NCBI GenBank assembly: GCA_019187185.1
Contig: JABAQU010000009.1
Span: 1 to 64,000 of the forward strand
Reading direction: 5' to 3'
DNA from: Steroidobacteraceae bacterium
GTDB taxonomy: Bacteria > Pseudomonadota > Gammaproteobacteria > Steroidobacterales > Steroidobacteraceae
Length of the DNA stretch: 64,000 bases
A model generated the notes under the pieces. That model was not told the DNA's origin, made no database searches, and saw only the letters and a program-made list of their open reading frames with translations. Below are positions 43,184 through 52,600 of the stretch, one piece after another. The position numbers and the translations under genes were made by a program. The first letter of the stretch is position 1. The number at the start of each line of letters is the position of its first letter.

Positions 43184-44803
43184 ATGAAATGGATTGCGCC
43201 CCCTGAGCCCGACCGTGACAGAGCCAGTCTCGAGAAGCGCCTGTGGGACGCGGCCGACCAGTTCCGCGCCAATTCCGGACTGAAGGCCCAGGAATACTCC
43301 GGCCCCATCCTCGGCCTGATCTTCCTGCGCTTCGCCGGGGTGCGCCATGCCGTCCAGCGGGCGAAGCTGGAAAAGGCGGGCGGTTCCTCGCGCCGTGGCA
43401 ACCGGGTGGATGAGCCCGCCGCCTACCACGCCGACAACGTCCTCTACCTCGCCCCCGAGGCGCGCTTCGATTTCCTGCTGAAGCTGCCGGAGGCGGCCGA
43501 CGTCGGCGCGAAGGTCAACGCTGCCATGCGCGAGGTGGAGAAGCACAATCCGCAGCTCGCCGGCGTGCTGCCCAAGACTTTCAACCTTTTCACCGGCACG
43601 CTCCTCAAGGAGCTGCTGAAGAAGATCTCCGAGATCCCGGCCACGCTCGACTTCGACGCCTTCGGTCGCATCTACGAATATTTCCTCGGCGAGTTCGCCA
43701 TGAGCGAGGGCCAGGGCGGCGGCGAGTTCTACACCCCGAGCAGCATCGTGCAGTTGCTCGCGCAGGTGATCGAGCCCTTCCACGGCCGCATCCTCGACCC
43801 CGCCTGCGGCTCGGGCGGCATGTTCGTGCAGTCGGCGCGTTTCGTGGCCGAACACCACAAGAACCCTTCGGCCGAACTGGCCATCTGCGGCGTGGAGAAG
43901 ACCGACGAAACCGGCCGCCTCGCACGCCTGAACCTGGCCATACACGGGCTGGAGGGCGACATCCGCCACGGCGGCAACGTCAACAGCTACTACGACGACC
44001 CGCACGCGGCCACCGGCGCCTTCGACTTCGTGCTCGCCAATCCGCCCTTCAACGTGAACGCGGTGGACAAGGAGCGGCTCAAGGACATGGTGGGCACCGG
44101 CCGCCGCTTCCCCTTCGGCCTGCCGCGCACCGACAACGCGAACTACCTGTGGATCCAGCTCTTCTACTCGGCGCTCAATGCCAAGGGCCGCGCCGGCTTC
44201 GTCATGGCCAACTCCGCCTCCGATGCCCGTAGCAGCGAGCAAGAGCTGCGGCAGAAGCTGATCGAGGCCCGCGCCGTGGATGTGATGGTGGCCGTCGGCC
44301 CCAACATGTTCTACACCGTCACGCTGCCGTGCACGCTGTGGTTCCTCGACCGGGGCAAGGCCAAGACGAAGCGCGCCGACACGGTGCTGTTCATCGACGC
44401 CCGCCACATCTATCGGCAGGTGGACCGCGCCCACCGCGACTGGACGCCCGCGCAGATCGGCTTCATCGCCAACCTGGTGCGCCTCTATCGCGGCGAAGCG
44501 CCGGACCTCACCGTGGGCGGCGAGGAAACGGTGGCCAAGCTGAAGGAAATGTTTGGCAAGAAACCCGCCTATGCCGACGTGCCAGGCCTGTGCAAGGCGG
44601 CGACGATCAAGGAGATCGAAGCGCAGGGCTGGTCGCTCAACCCCGGCCGCTACGTGGGCGTGGCCCCGGGCGAGGAGCTGAGCGACGAGGATTTCAAGGC
44701 GCAGCTCGAAATGCTGAACGAGGAGCTGGAAACCCTCAACGCCCAGGCGCGCACGCTGGAAGCCACCATCGCTGCGAATGTGGCGGGGATTTTGGAAGGG
44801 TGA
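43184..44803 (+). CDS. hsdM: Type I restriction-modification DNA methyltransferase subunit
   Basis: A 539-residue HsdM that, with HsdS, methylates adenine in the target. An N-terminal helical HsdM_N domain ([35 protein letters not shown]) precedes the N6-adenine methylase domain. The SAM motif DPACGSGG starts at residue 205 and the catalytic NPPF lies at 286-289. The C-terminal coiled coil ([21 protein letters not shown]) contacts HsdS. hsdS starts 2 nt after its stop. It is complete and appears functional. Confidence 0.95.
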   Translation: MKWIAPPEPDRDRASLEKRLWDAADQFRANSGLKAQEYSGPILGLIFLRFAGVRHAVQRAKLEKAGGSSRRGNRVDEPAAYHADNVLYLAPEARFDFLLKLPEAADVGAKVNAAMREVEKHNPQLAGVLPKTFNLFTGTLLKELLKKISEIPATLDFDAFGRIYEYFLGEFAMSEGQGGGEFYTPSSIVQLLAQVIEPFHGRILDPACGSGGMFVQSARFVAEHHKNPSAELAICGVEKTDETGRLARLNLAIHGLEGDIRHGGNVNSYYDDPHAATGAFDFVLANPPFNVNAVDKERLKDMVGTGRRFPFGLPRTDNANYLWIQLFYSALNAKGRAGFVMANSASDARSSEQELRQKLIEARAVDVMVAVGPNMFYTVTLPCTLWFLDRGKAKTKRADTVLFIDARHIYRQVDRAHRDWTPAQIGFIANLVRLYRGEAPDLTVGGEETVAKLKEMFGKKPAYADVPGLCKAATIKEIEAQGWSLNPGRYVGVAPGEELSDEDFKAQLEMLNEELETLNAQARTLEATIAANVAGILEG

Positions 44804-44805
44804 GT

Positions 44806-45903
44806 ATGGATCGAGCACAACTAAAGGAGGTCTGCGAAGTCAACTGGGGTGATACTTCCGTCACCAAATCGAGCTACGTTGATGCGGGCTATCCGGCGTT
44901 TAGCGCCTCGGGGTGTGACGGGTTCCTTCCATATTTTGATCATGAAGGTCCAGGAGTTGTGCTTAGCGCCATCGGCGCGCAATGTGGGAAGACTTGGTTC
45001 ACAAGGGGCAAATGGTCTTGCATTAAGAACACTATCTATATCAAGTCAAAGGATTCCGATGTGGATACCCAATATGTGTTCTATGCTCTCTCGGACCCAG
45101 AGGTTTGGCCGAAACGCGGCGCGGCACAACCTTTCATCTCTCAGACCGATGCGCGGAATGTTGAAATCTCGCTCCCATCCCTCCGCATCCAGCGCCGCAT
45201 AGCGAGCATCCTGTCGGCTTACGACGAGCTGATCGAAAACAGCCAGCGGCGCATCAAGATTCTGGAGACGATGGCCCGCGCCCTCTACCGCGAGTGGTTC
45301 GTCCACTTCCGTTTCCCGGGGCACGACTCCGTCCGCCGTGTTTCGTCTCCCCTCGGCGAGATTCCGGAGGGGTGGGAGGTGAGGAAGCTGGGCAACCTCG
45401 CGGACATTAGCTGGGGAGATACATCAACGACTAAAGCGTCATACGTGACGGAAGGCTATGCCGCCTACAGTGCCTCTGGTCTCGACGGCAAACTAGACCA
45501 TTATGACTTTGAGCGAATAGGTGTTGTCCTGAGCGCAATTGGCGCACAGTGCGGCAGAACATGGCTCGCGCGTGGGAAGTGGTCCTGTATCAAGAACACG
45601 ATCCGATTTTGGTCAAAGGACGAAAGCACAAGCACTGAGTTCTTGTTTGTAGCTACCGCAGGGCAGAATTTTTGGCCGCGTCGCGGCGCAGCACAGCCTT
45701 TCATCTCGCAGGGTGACGCAGAGCGCCGTGAGCTTGTGATTCCTGATCGCGACACGATGAAACGCTTCACGGATTTTGTGGCAGACGCATTGGAGCAGAT
45801 AGCAGTTCTTGAAGAGCAAATCCAAACCCTCCGCCGCACCCGCGACCTGCTGCTGCCGCGCCTGCTATCGGGCCAGATCGACGTGGAGACGATGCCCGCA
45901 TGA
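44806..45903 (+). CDS. hsdS: Type I restriction-modification specificity subunit with twin TRDs
   Basis: A 365-residue HsdS. TRD1 (about residues 10-130) is followed by a conserved helix (RRIASILSAYDELIENSQRRIKILE), TRD2 (about 200-320) and a second conserved helix (EEQIQTLRRTRDLLLPRLLSGQID). The two TRDs are about 60% identical by eye: both start WGDTS and share VVLSAIGAQCG, RGKWSCIKNTI and RGAAQPFISQ. TRDs set the two half-sites, so the predicted target has matching half-sites in inverted orientation. The protein is shorter than the common 400 or more residues. It overlaps the next gene by 4 nt. Confidence 0.92.
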   Translation: MDRAQLKEVCEVNWGDTSVTKSSYVDAGYPAFSASGCDGFLPYFDHEGPGVVLSAIGAQCGKTWFTRGKWSCIKNTIYIKSKDSDVDTQYVFYALSDPEVWPKRGAAQPFISQTDARNVEISLPSLRIQRRIASILSAYDELIENSQRRIKILETMARALYREWFVHFRFPGHDSVRRVSSPLGEIPEGWEVRKLGNLADISWGDTSTTKASYVTEGYAAYSASGLDGKLDHYDFERIGVVLSAIGAQCGRTWLARGKWSCIKNTIRFWSKDESTSTEFLFVATAGQNFWPRRGAAQPFISQGDAERRELVIPDRDTMKRFTDFVADALEQIAVLEEQIQTLRRTRDLLLPRLLSGQIDVETMPA

Positions 45904-47990
45904 ATGCACAAGACCTGCCGCTGACCCAACTGCTGGATGGCGCCAAGCAGTTCATCGTGCCGATCTTCCAGCGCGACTATTCCTGGGGCACCAGGCATTG
46001 CCAGCAGCTCTGGAACGACATTCTGCGTGTCGGCGCCGACTCCGCCGCCCGCCCCCACTTTCTCGGTTCGGTCGTCTATATCGCAGCCGAAGACAATCAG
46101 GCCGCGATTCCTCGCTGGTTGCTGATCGACGGCCAGCAGCGGCTGACCACCGTGAGCTTGCTGCTCATCGCGCTGCGCGATCGATTGAAGGCCCGACCCG
46201 ATGACGACGAGTCGTTGCCCTCGGCAGAGGAAGTCGAAGACCGTTTCCTGCGCAATCGCCACGGGCGGGGAGAGCGCCGCGGCAAGCTGATGCTGCGACG
46301 GGCGGACAACGAGACCCTGACGGCCCTGCTCGATGGGCAAGCGCTGCAGGCGGGTGCGGCAGAGGCGATTCGCGAGAACCATGCCTTCTTTCAGGAGCGG
46401 CTCGCCGAGACCGATCTGGCGCAGGTGTATGCCGGCATCGCCAAGCTGGTGATCGTGGATGTCAGCCTGACGCGCGGGCATGACGACCCGCAGATGATCT
46501 TCGAGAGCCTCAACTCCACGGGCCTCGACCTGACGCAGGCCGACCTGATCCGCAACTTCGTGCTGATGAGGCTCGACGATGAACTGCAAACGCGCCTCTA
46601 CGAAGACTACTGGCGGCCCATCGAGGTGGCCTTCGGCAACCGCTATCGGAGCGAGTTCGACAAGTTCTGCCGTGACTTTCTGGTCCTGAAGCTGCGGCCG
46701 AGCAAGCAACTGCGCGCCGATGCGATCTACCAATACTTCCGGAACTACTTCCACGCCGAATTCGCGACCCGCTCGGTGGAAGACATGCTCGCCGAGTTGC
46801 GCCGCTTCGCCGGCTACTACGTGCGCTTCAGTCTGGGCCGCGAGGCGGACCCGCAGTTCGCCGCGGCGTCCGGGCGGCTGCGCGCGCTGGTGGAAGTGGC
46901 CTCGCCCCTGATGCTTCGCCTGCACGACTGCCATGCGCGCAGCGGTGCTTTCGACAGCCGCGCCTTTGCCGAGGCCATCGCGTTGCTCGAAAGCTATGTC
47001 TTTCGCCGCTCCGCCTGCGACATGCAGACACGCAGCCTGTATCAGATCTTCGCGGGCCTCGCCTACAAGGTTCGTGACGCGGCGCCGCTCGAGAGCCTCA
47101 AGGTGGCGCTGTACCGGGGAGGACGCAAGCGACGCTTCCCCTCCGACATCGAGTTCCGCGATGCGCTGGAGACACGCGACGTGTATGCGATGCGCAGTTG
47201 CGCCTACCTGCTCGATCGTCTGGAGAACGACAGCAAGGAGAAGATCGATACCAGCGCCTTCACCATCGAGCACGTGCTGCCGCAGAACGAGAGCCTGGGC
47301 GCGGCGTGGCGGGAGATGCTTGGTCGTGACTGGAAATCGATTCAGGAAACCTGGGTGCACCGCCTGGGCAATCTGACGCTCACCGGCTACAACAGCGAAT
47401 ACAGCGACCGCCCCTTCGACGAGAAGAAGTCCATGGCCAAGGGCTTCAACGACAGCCCGCTGCGGCTGAACCGCAGCATCCGCGAGCAGAGCCGCTGGAC
47501 GGCGACCGAGATCGAGGCGCGCGGCAAGGCGCTCGCCCGGCAGGCTGTGAAGGTCTGGCCTGGCTTGTCTGTGGACATGGACGCGGTGCGCAGTGCCGAA
47601 ATGGAAGAGCGGCGTGCGGCCGCAGCACAGTTCAGCATCGAGTCGGTCGGCTTCGACCCGGAAGCCCGCGCTTTGTTTGACGCGATCCGGCCCCATCTGC
47701 TGGCGCTGGGCGAGGACGTGGTGGAACTGTGCGGGGCGAAGAGTGTGGTGTATCGGGTCTTCGATCATTTCGTCGAGGTGCTGCCGCGCAGCCGCCATAT
47801 CCTGTTGCTCGTCAACATGGACTTCGACGACATCGATGACCCATCGGGACGGGCGCGCGATGCATCGGACTACGCTTTCGTGGCGAATGCCAGCGAGTCG
47901 GGGGACGTGCTGTTCTCGCTGCGGGATACGGCGCAGGTGCCGGCCGCCATGCATGTCGTACAGCAGGCTTACGAGCGGGTGACGGAGTAG
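45900..47990 (+). CDS. DUF262-DUF1524 (HNH) nuclease with DUF5655 C-terminus
   Basis: A 696-residue protein of the GmrSD-like class. The N-terminal DUF262 domain has VPIFQRDYSW (20-29) and the nucleotide-site motif DGQQRLTT (77-84). The DUF1524 HNH domain has His458 in IEHVLPQN and Asn491 in GNLTLTGYN. The C-terminal 110 residues (from about 585) look like DUF5655. GmrSD and BrxU relatives cut modified phage DNA using NTP. Here the gene overlaps hsdS by 4 nt, so it is made with the methylase. Its role could be restriction of modified DNA or an aid to the type I system. Confidence 0.82.
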   Translation: MNAQDLPLTQLLDGAKQFIVPIFQRDYSWGTRHCQQLWNDILRVGADSAARPHFLGSVVYIAAEDNQAAIPRWLLIDGQQRLTTVSLLLIALRDRLKARPDDDESLPSAEEVEDRFLRNRHGRGERRGKLMLRRADNETLTALLDGQALQAGAAEAIRENHAFFQERLAETDLAQVYAGIAKLVIVDVSLTRGHDDPQMIFESLNSTGLDLTQADLIRNFVLMRLDDELQTRLYEDYWRPIEVAFGNRYRSEFDKFCRDFLVLKLRPSKQLRADAIYQYFRNYFHAEFATRSVEDMLAELRRFAGYYVRFSLGREADPQFAAASGRLRALVEVASPLMLRLHDCHARSGAFDSRAFAEAIALLESYVFRRSACDMQTRSLYQIFAGLAYKVRDAAPLESLKVALYRGGRKRRFPSDIEFRDALETRDVYAMRSCAYLLDRLENDSKEKIDTSAFTIEHVLPQNESLGAAWREMLGRDWKSIQETWVHRLGNLTLTGYNSEYSDRPFDEKKSMAKGFNDSPLRLNRSIREQSRWTATEIEARGKALARQAVKVWPGLSVDMDAVRSAEMEERRAAAAQFSIESVGFDPEARALFDAIRPHLLALGEDVVELCGAKSVVYRVFDHFVEVLPRSRHILLLVNMDFDDIDDPSGRARDASDYAFVANASESGDVLFSLRDTAQVPAAMHVVQQAYERVTE

Positions 47991-48037
47991 GCATGTCCCA
48001 CGCCTGCATACACCGGCCCTTCACGAGGTAGCCCCCG

Positions 48038-48205
48038 ATGGGCACGGTCCGTAAAACAATCACCGTCACTGACCATCAGGATCATTGGAGTCGTGCCCAG
48101 ATTGAAGCTGGACGTTTTGCCAATGACAGCGAACTGATCCGGGATCTGATCCGCTTTCACTTGCCGCAAGCGGATGCAGCACGGCGGCGGATGATTCGTG
48201 GCTGA
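48038..48205 (+). CDS. Orphan ParD-like antitoxin
   Basis: A 55-residue ribbon-helix-helix protein starting MGTVRKTITVTDHQDHWSRA and continuing with IEAGRFANDSELIRDLIRFH, the ParD family core. GAGGT lies 10 nt before the ATG. The usual C-terminal toxin-binding tail is cut short (ARRRMIRG then stop), and no ParE toxin is seen on either strand nearby. It is 47 nt after the DUF262 gene. It may be a decayed pair, a free antitoxin, or a DNA-binding regulator. Confidence 0.65.
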   Translation: MGTVRKTITVTDHQDHWSRAQIEAGRFANDSELIRDLIRFHLPQADAARRRMIRG

Positions 48206-48245
48206 CGCCCGGTCAGCCCTGCTGCCGCAGCTCCTGCTGACCCGG

Positions 48246-48346
48246 ATTCGCCGTTCGCGAATAGCGAATTTGTGGCGGACCACACGACTTGACGCTTGAT
48301 TCGGCGCGCCTTTCCCGGTTAGTTTCGCATTTCGCGAAACACGAAA
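48246..48346 (+). promoter_or_regulatory. Promoter and twin operators of the HTH-NTase-hsdR unit
   Basis: Two related 24-bp inverted repeats fit WTTCGC-N2-TTCGCGAA-N2-RCGAAW: 48246-48269 (arms ATTCGC/GCGAAT, perfect) and 48323-48346 (arms TTTCGC/ACGAAA, one mismatch). Centres are 77 bp apart. Between them lies TTGATT (48296-48301), 18 nt, TAGTTT (48320-48325), a plausible promoter whose -10 touches the second operator. The arrangement fits repression by a dimeric regulator with possible looping. The regulator is presumably the HTH protein 20 nt downstream; that is inference. Confidence 0.6.
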
Positions 48347-48366
48347 GAACAGTCTGGACCCTCTCC

Positions 48367-48900
48367 ATGCCCCGCCTTCCCAACCGCCAGCCGGTGCTCA
48401 AGCCGCAGGACTTCTACCTCCTGTTGGCCCTGGCTGCCTGTCGCGACCAAGGCACGACCTATCCCGAGCTGGCGGCATTTTCCGGATTGTCGATGTCCGA
48501 GGTGCATGGTGCGTTGAAGCGGGCCGAAGCTGCGCGCCTCTTGATCTTCGACATCAAGAGACCACGCATCCTGCTGCCGGCGTTCAAGGAGTTCCTGTTC
48601 CATGGCGCCAAGTACGCCTTCCCCGCCACGCGCGGCAGCATGGTGGCCGGCGTCCCGACAGCGCACGCGGCAGCGCCCCTGAGTGCGCACATTTCACCCT
48701 CGGCCGACCCGCCGCCGGTGTGGCCGAGCATTGCGGGCACGACGCGAGGCATGGCTTTGCTGCCGCTGTATCCCTCGGCGCCAGCCGCCGCCCTGCGAAG
48801 CACGGCGCTCTACGAGAATCTCGCCTTGTTCGATGCCATCCGCGCCGGCAACGCACGGGAGCGCACCCTGGCGAAGCGGTTTTTCGAGGAAAGGTTGTGA
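48367..48900 (+). CDS. Winged-helix regulator, AbiEi-like antitoxin candidate
   Basis: A 177-residue protein whose first 75 residues form a winged-helix-like domain (DFYLLLALAACRDQGTTYPE, then LAAFSGLSMSEVHGALKRAEAARLL). The rest is Ala/Pro-rich and ends in a helical segment (ALFDAIRAGNARERTLAKRFFEE). It overlaps the nucleotidyltransferase gene by 4 nt. The HTH-plus-nucleotidyltransferase pairing resembles AbiE-type toxin-antitoxin modules, in which the HTH protein represses the operon through repeats. The ATG at 48367 is preferred over a GTG/ATG further up, which would lie inside the operators. Confidence 0.65.
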   Translation: MPRLPNRQPVLKPQDFYLLLALAACRDQGTTYPELAAFSGLSMSEVHGALKRAEAARLLIFDIKRPRILLPAFKEFLFHGAKYAFPATRGSMVAGVPTAHAAAPLSAHISPSADPPPVWPSIAGTTRGMALLPLYPSAPAAALRSTALYENLALFDAIRAGNARERTLAKRFFEERL

Positions 48901-49604
48901 TCGCGGGCGATCCCAACGTGCGCAGCGTCGAGTTGGTGGCTGCCGCCTTGGGCGATCTCTGCGACGAACTGGTGCTGGTGGGCGGCTGCGCAGCCAGCCT
49001 GCTGATCGATGCACCGACAGCGCCTCTGCCCCGCGTAACCTACGACGTGGATCTGATTGCGGTGGTGGCGGCGCTGCGCACCTACCACACGCTGGAAGAG
49101 CGATTTGCCGCACGCGGCTTCCAGCGGGATATGGCGCCGGATGCGCCCATCTGCCGTTGGCGGATCGGCGGCATCGAAGTCGATTTGATGCCCACCGACG
49201 AGTCGGTGCTGGGGTTTTCCAACCGCTGGTACCCTGTAGCGGCTGCCACAGCCAGCCGCCAGGAATTGCCGGGCGGCCTGGCCATCAACCTGATCGCCGC
49301 TCCGGCCTTTCTGGCCACCAAATTCGAAGCGTTTCGCACCCGCGGCCAGGGTGATGTGCTGCAGAGCCATGATTTCGAGGACATCATCAATGTGGTCGAG
49401 GGGCGCCTCGCCATCGTCGAGGAGGTAGGCGCCAGCCGGGAGGCGCTGCGCGCCTATCTCGGCAGCCAGTTCGCGCATGTAACGGCCGCAGCGGATTTCG
49501 CCAATGTGCTGCCTGGATTGGTGGCCTTCGACGAGTTGCATGCGCAGCGGCTCGAGCGCGTGCATCAGCGCATCGCGGCGCTGGCCGCCATGGGCAAGCC
49601 ATGA
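48897..49604 (+). CDS. Nucleotidyltransferase-fold protein, AbiEii-like toxin candidate
   Basis: A 235-residue protein of the nucleotidyltransferase superfamily. LVLVGGCAASLLID is the glycine motif. TYDVDLIAVV gives the paired catalytic Asp residues, and GGIEVDLMPTDE gives a third acidic position. LATKFEAFRTRGQGDVLQSHDFEDIINVV is a block seen in AbiEii/DUF1814-like proteins, which transfer nucleotides to tRNA. The GTG at 48897 overlaps the regulator stop, and its own stop overlaps the hsdR ATG. It is thus wedged in front of the restriction subunit. Confidence 0.7.
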   Translation: MIAGDPNVRSVELVAAALGDLCDELVLVGGCAASLLIDAPTAPLPRVTYDVDLIAVVAALRTYHTLEERFAARGFQRDMAPDAPICRWRIGGIEVDLMPTDESVLGFSNRWYPVAAATASRQELPGGLAINLIAAPAFLATKFEAFRTRGQGDVLQSHDFEDIINVVEGRLAIVEEVGASREALRAYLGSQFAHVTAAADFANVLPGLVAFDELHAQRLERVHQRIAALAAMGKP

Positions 49605-52600
49605 GCCCTCACGCCTGGACCGAAGACCAGCTCGTCGAGCAGCCTGCCATCAGCCTGTTTGCCGAGCTCGGCTGGCAGACGGCATCGGCGATGGAGGAGA
49701 CCTTCGGCGCGGGCGGCACGCTCGGCCGGGAGACCAGGGGCGAGGTGGTGCTCGTGGACCGCCTGCGCGCCGCGCTCTCCGCGCTCAATCCCGGCCTGCC
49801 GACCGAGGCGATTGAGACCGCCATCGACGAGCTCGCCCGCGATCGCTCGGCGATGAGCCTCGAGGCCGCCAACCGCGAGGTCTATCGGCTGCTGAAGGAT
49901 GGCATTCCGGTGTCCATTCCCGACCGCGAACACGGCGGGCAGAAGGCCGAACGCCTGCGCGTGGTGGACTGGACCGAGCCGGAGCGCAACGACTTCCTGC
50001 TGGTGAGCCAGTTCAGCGTCGTGGGCAGCCTCTACACTTGCCGACCCGACCTGGTGGGCTTCGTCAACGGTCTGCCCTGGGTGGTGATCGAACTGAAGAA
50101 GCCCGGTGTGCCGGCGCGGGCGGCCTTCGATGAAAACCTGACGCACTACAAGAGCGAGATTCCCCGGCTTTTCTGGTTCAACGCGCTGCTCATCGCCAGC
50201 AATGGCACCGACAGCCGCGTGGGCTCGCTCACCGCCGACTGGGAGCGGTTCTTCGAGTGGAAGCGCATCGAGCGCGAGGACGAGCCGCGCCGCGTGTCGC
50301 TGGAGGTGATGCTGCGCGGCACCTGCGACCGCGCCCGCCTGTTCGACCTGGTGGAGAACTTCACGCTATTCTCCGAGCACAAGGCCGGGGTGGTGAAGAT
50401 CCTCGGCCAGAATCACCAGTTCCTGGGCGTGAACAACGCCATCGCCTCGATGCTGGAGGCACGCAGGCTGGGCCACGGCCGCGGCGGCGTGTTCTGGCAG
50501 ACGCAGGGCAGCGGCAAGAGCTTCTCGATGGTGTTCTTCGCGCAGAAGGTGCTGCGCAAGTTCGCCGGCAACTGGACCTTCGTCGTGGTCACCGACCGGG
50601 TGGAGCTGGACGAGCAGATCGCCAGGACCTTCAAGGCCGTGGGCGCGGTGAGCGAGGCCGAGGGCGAGAAGTGCCACGCCGGCAGCGGCGCGCATCTGCG
50701 CGAACTGCTGCGCGGCAACCACCGCTACGTGTTCACGCTCATCCACAAGTTCCAGACGCCGGAGAGGCTCACCGATCGCGCCGACGTGATCGTGCTGACC
50801 GACGAGGCGCATCGCAGCCAGTACGACACGCTGGCGCTCAACATGCGCGCGGCCCTCCCGAAGGCGATGTTCCTGGCCTTCACCGGCACGCCGCTGATCG
50901 CCGGGGAGGAGCGCACCCGGGAAGTCTTCGGTGACTACGTGTCGATCTACGACTTCCAGCAGTCGATCGAGGACGGGGCCACCGTGCCGCTGTTCTACGA
51001 GAACCGCACGCCCGAACTGCAACTGGTCAACCCCGATCTCAACGACGACATCTACGCGCTGGTCGAGGCCGCCGACCTCGACGCCGAGCAGGAAGAGAAG
51101 CTCGAGAAAGTGCTGGGGCGGCAGTACCACCTCATCACCCGCGACGACCGGCTGGAGACGGTGGCGCGGGACATCGTGCGGCATTTCCTGGGGCGAGGGT
51201 TCGTGGGCAAGGCGATGGTGGTGTCCATCGACAAGGCCACGGCGCTCAGGATGTACGACAAGGTGAAAAGGCTGTGGGCCGCTGAAACGGCGAGGGTGCA
51301 GAAGGAACTGGGCGAGCTGTCCTATCAGCGCGGCGCCGGCATGTCGCCGGAGCAGGCTCGGCGCGACGCGCGCAGGGCGGAGCTGAAGGCGCGGCTCGCG
51401 GTGTTGACCACCACCGAGATGGCGGTGATCGTCTCGCCGGGGCAGAACGAGATCGAGCAGATGAAGAAACTCGGTCTCGACATCGAGCCGCACCGCAAGC
51501 GCATGAACGAAAGCCAGCCGGGGCTCGACGAGAAGTTCAAGGACACGACCGACCCGTTGCGGCTGGTGTTCGTCTGCGCCATGTGGCTCACCGGCTTCGA
51601 TGCACCGAGCTGCTCGACGATCTATCTCGACAAGCCCATGCGCAACCACACGTTGATGCAGACCATCGCCCGCGCCAACCGCGTGTTCCCGGGCAAGCAT
51701 TCCGGCATGATCGTCGACTACGCCAACGTGTTCGCCTCGCTGGAGAAGGCGCTGGCGATCTACGGTGCGGGCAAGGGCGGCGACAGCCCGGTGAAGGACA
51801 AGGCGCAGCTCGTCGCGGCGCTGCGCGAGGCGATCACGGCGGCCACGGCGTTCTGTGCCGCGCGGGGCGTGGACCTCGCGGCGATGGAGACGCTGCCGCA
51901 GGGTGGCATGGCGCGGCTGGCCGCCATCGAGAATGCCATCGACGCCCTGATCGGCCCCGATTCCGTCCGGCGCGACTTCCTCGGCCACGAAAAGTTCGTC
52001 GGCACGCTCTTCAGGGCGGTGAAGCCGGACCCGGCGGCGATCGCGTTCGCGGCGCGCGTGGCCGGCATCGCCACGCTCGTCGCCGCGATCCGCGCAAAGC
52101 TCAGCCCCAATCCTCCGGACATCGCCAGTATCCTGCAGCAGATATCCGGCTTGCTCGATAAGTCGATCACCGGCCACGAGATCCGCGATGTGGGTCTGCC
52201 GGCCATCGACCTTTCGAAGATCAATTTCGAGGCGCTGGCGAAACGCTTCAGGGAATCGCAGCACCGGAATACCGATCTCGAAGCGCTCAAGGCGGCGATC
52301 GCCGCGAGGCTTGCGAAGCTCGTGCGCCTCAACCGCACGCGCGCCGACTTCGCCGAGAAGTTCGAGGCACTGATCGAGAGCTACAACAACGGTAGCCGCA
52401 ACATCGAGCAGCTATTCGAGGAGCTGCTGAAGCTCTCGAACAGCCTCGACGTGGAGCAGCAGCGTCACGTCCGGGAGAACCTCACGGAAGAAGAGCTCGT
52501 TGTCTTCGATATTCTGACCCGACCCGCGCCTGAGCTGAGCGCCGACGAAAGGGCCGAGGTCAAGAAAATAGCCAAGGCCCTGTTGGGTCGGTTGAAAGGG

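Noticed and set aside
48206-48366. Search for a ParE toxin next to the ParD-like gene
   Set aside because: No frame on either strand shows ParE features; the space holds operators and a promoter.
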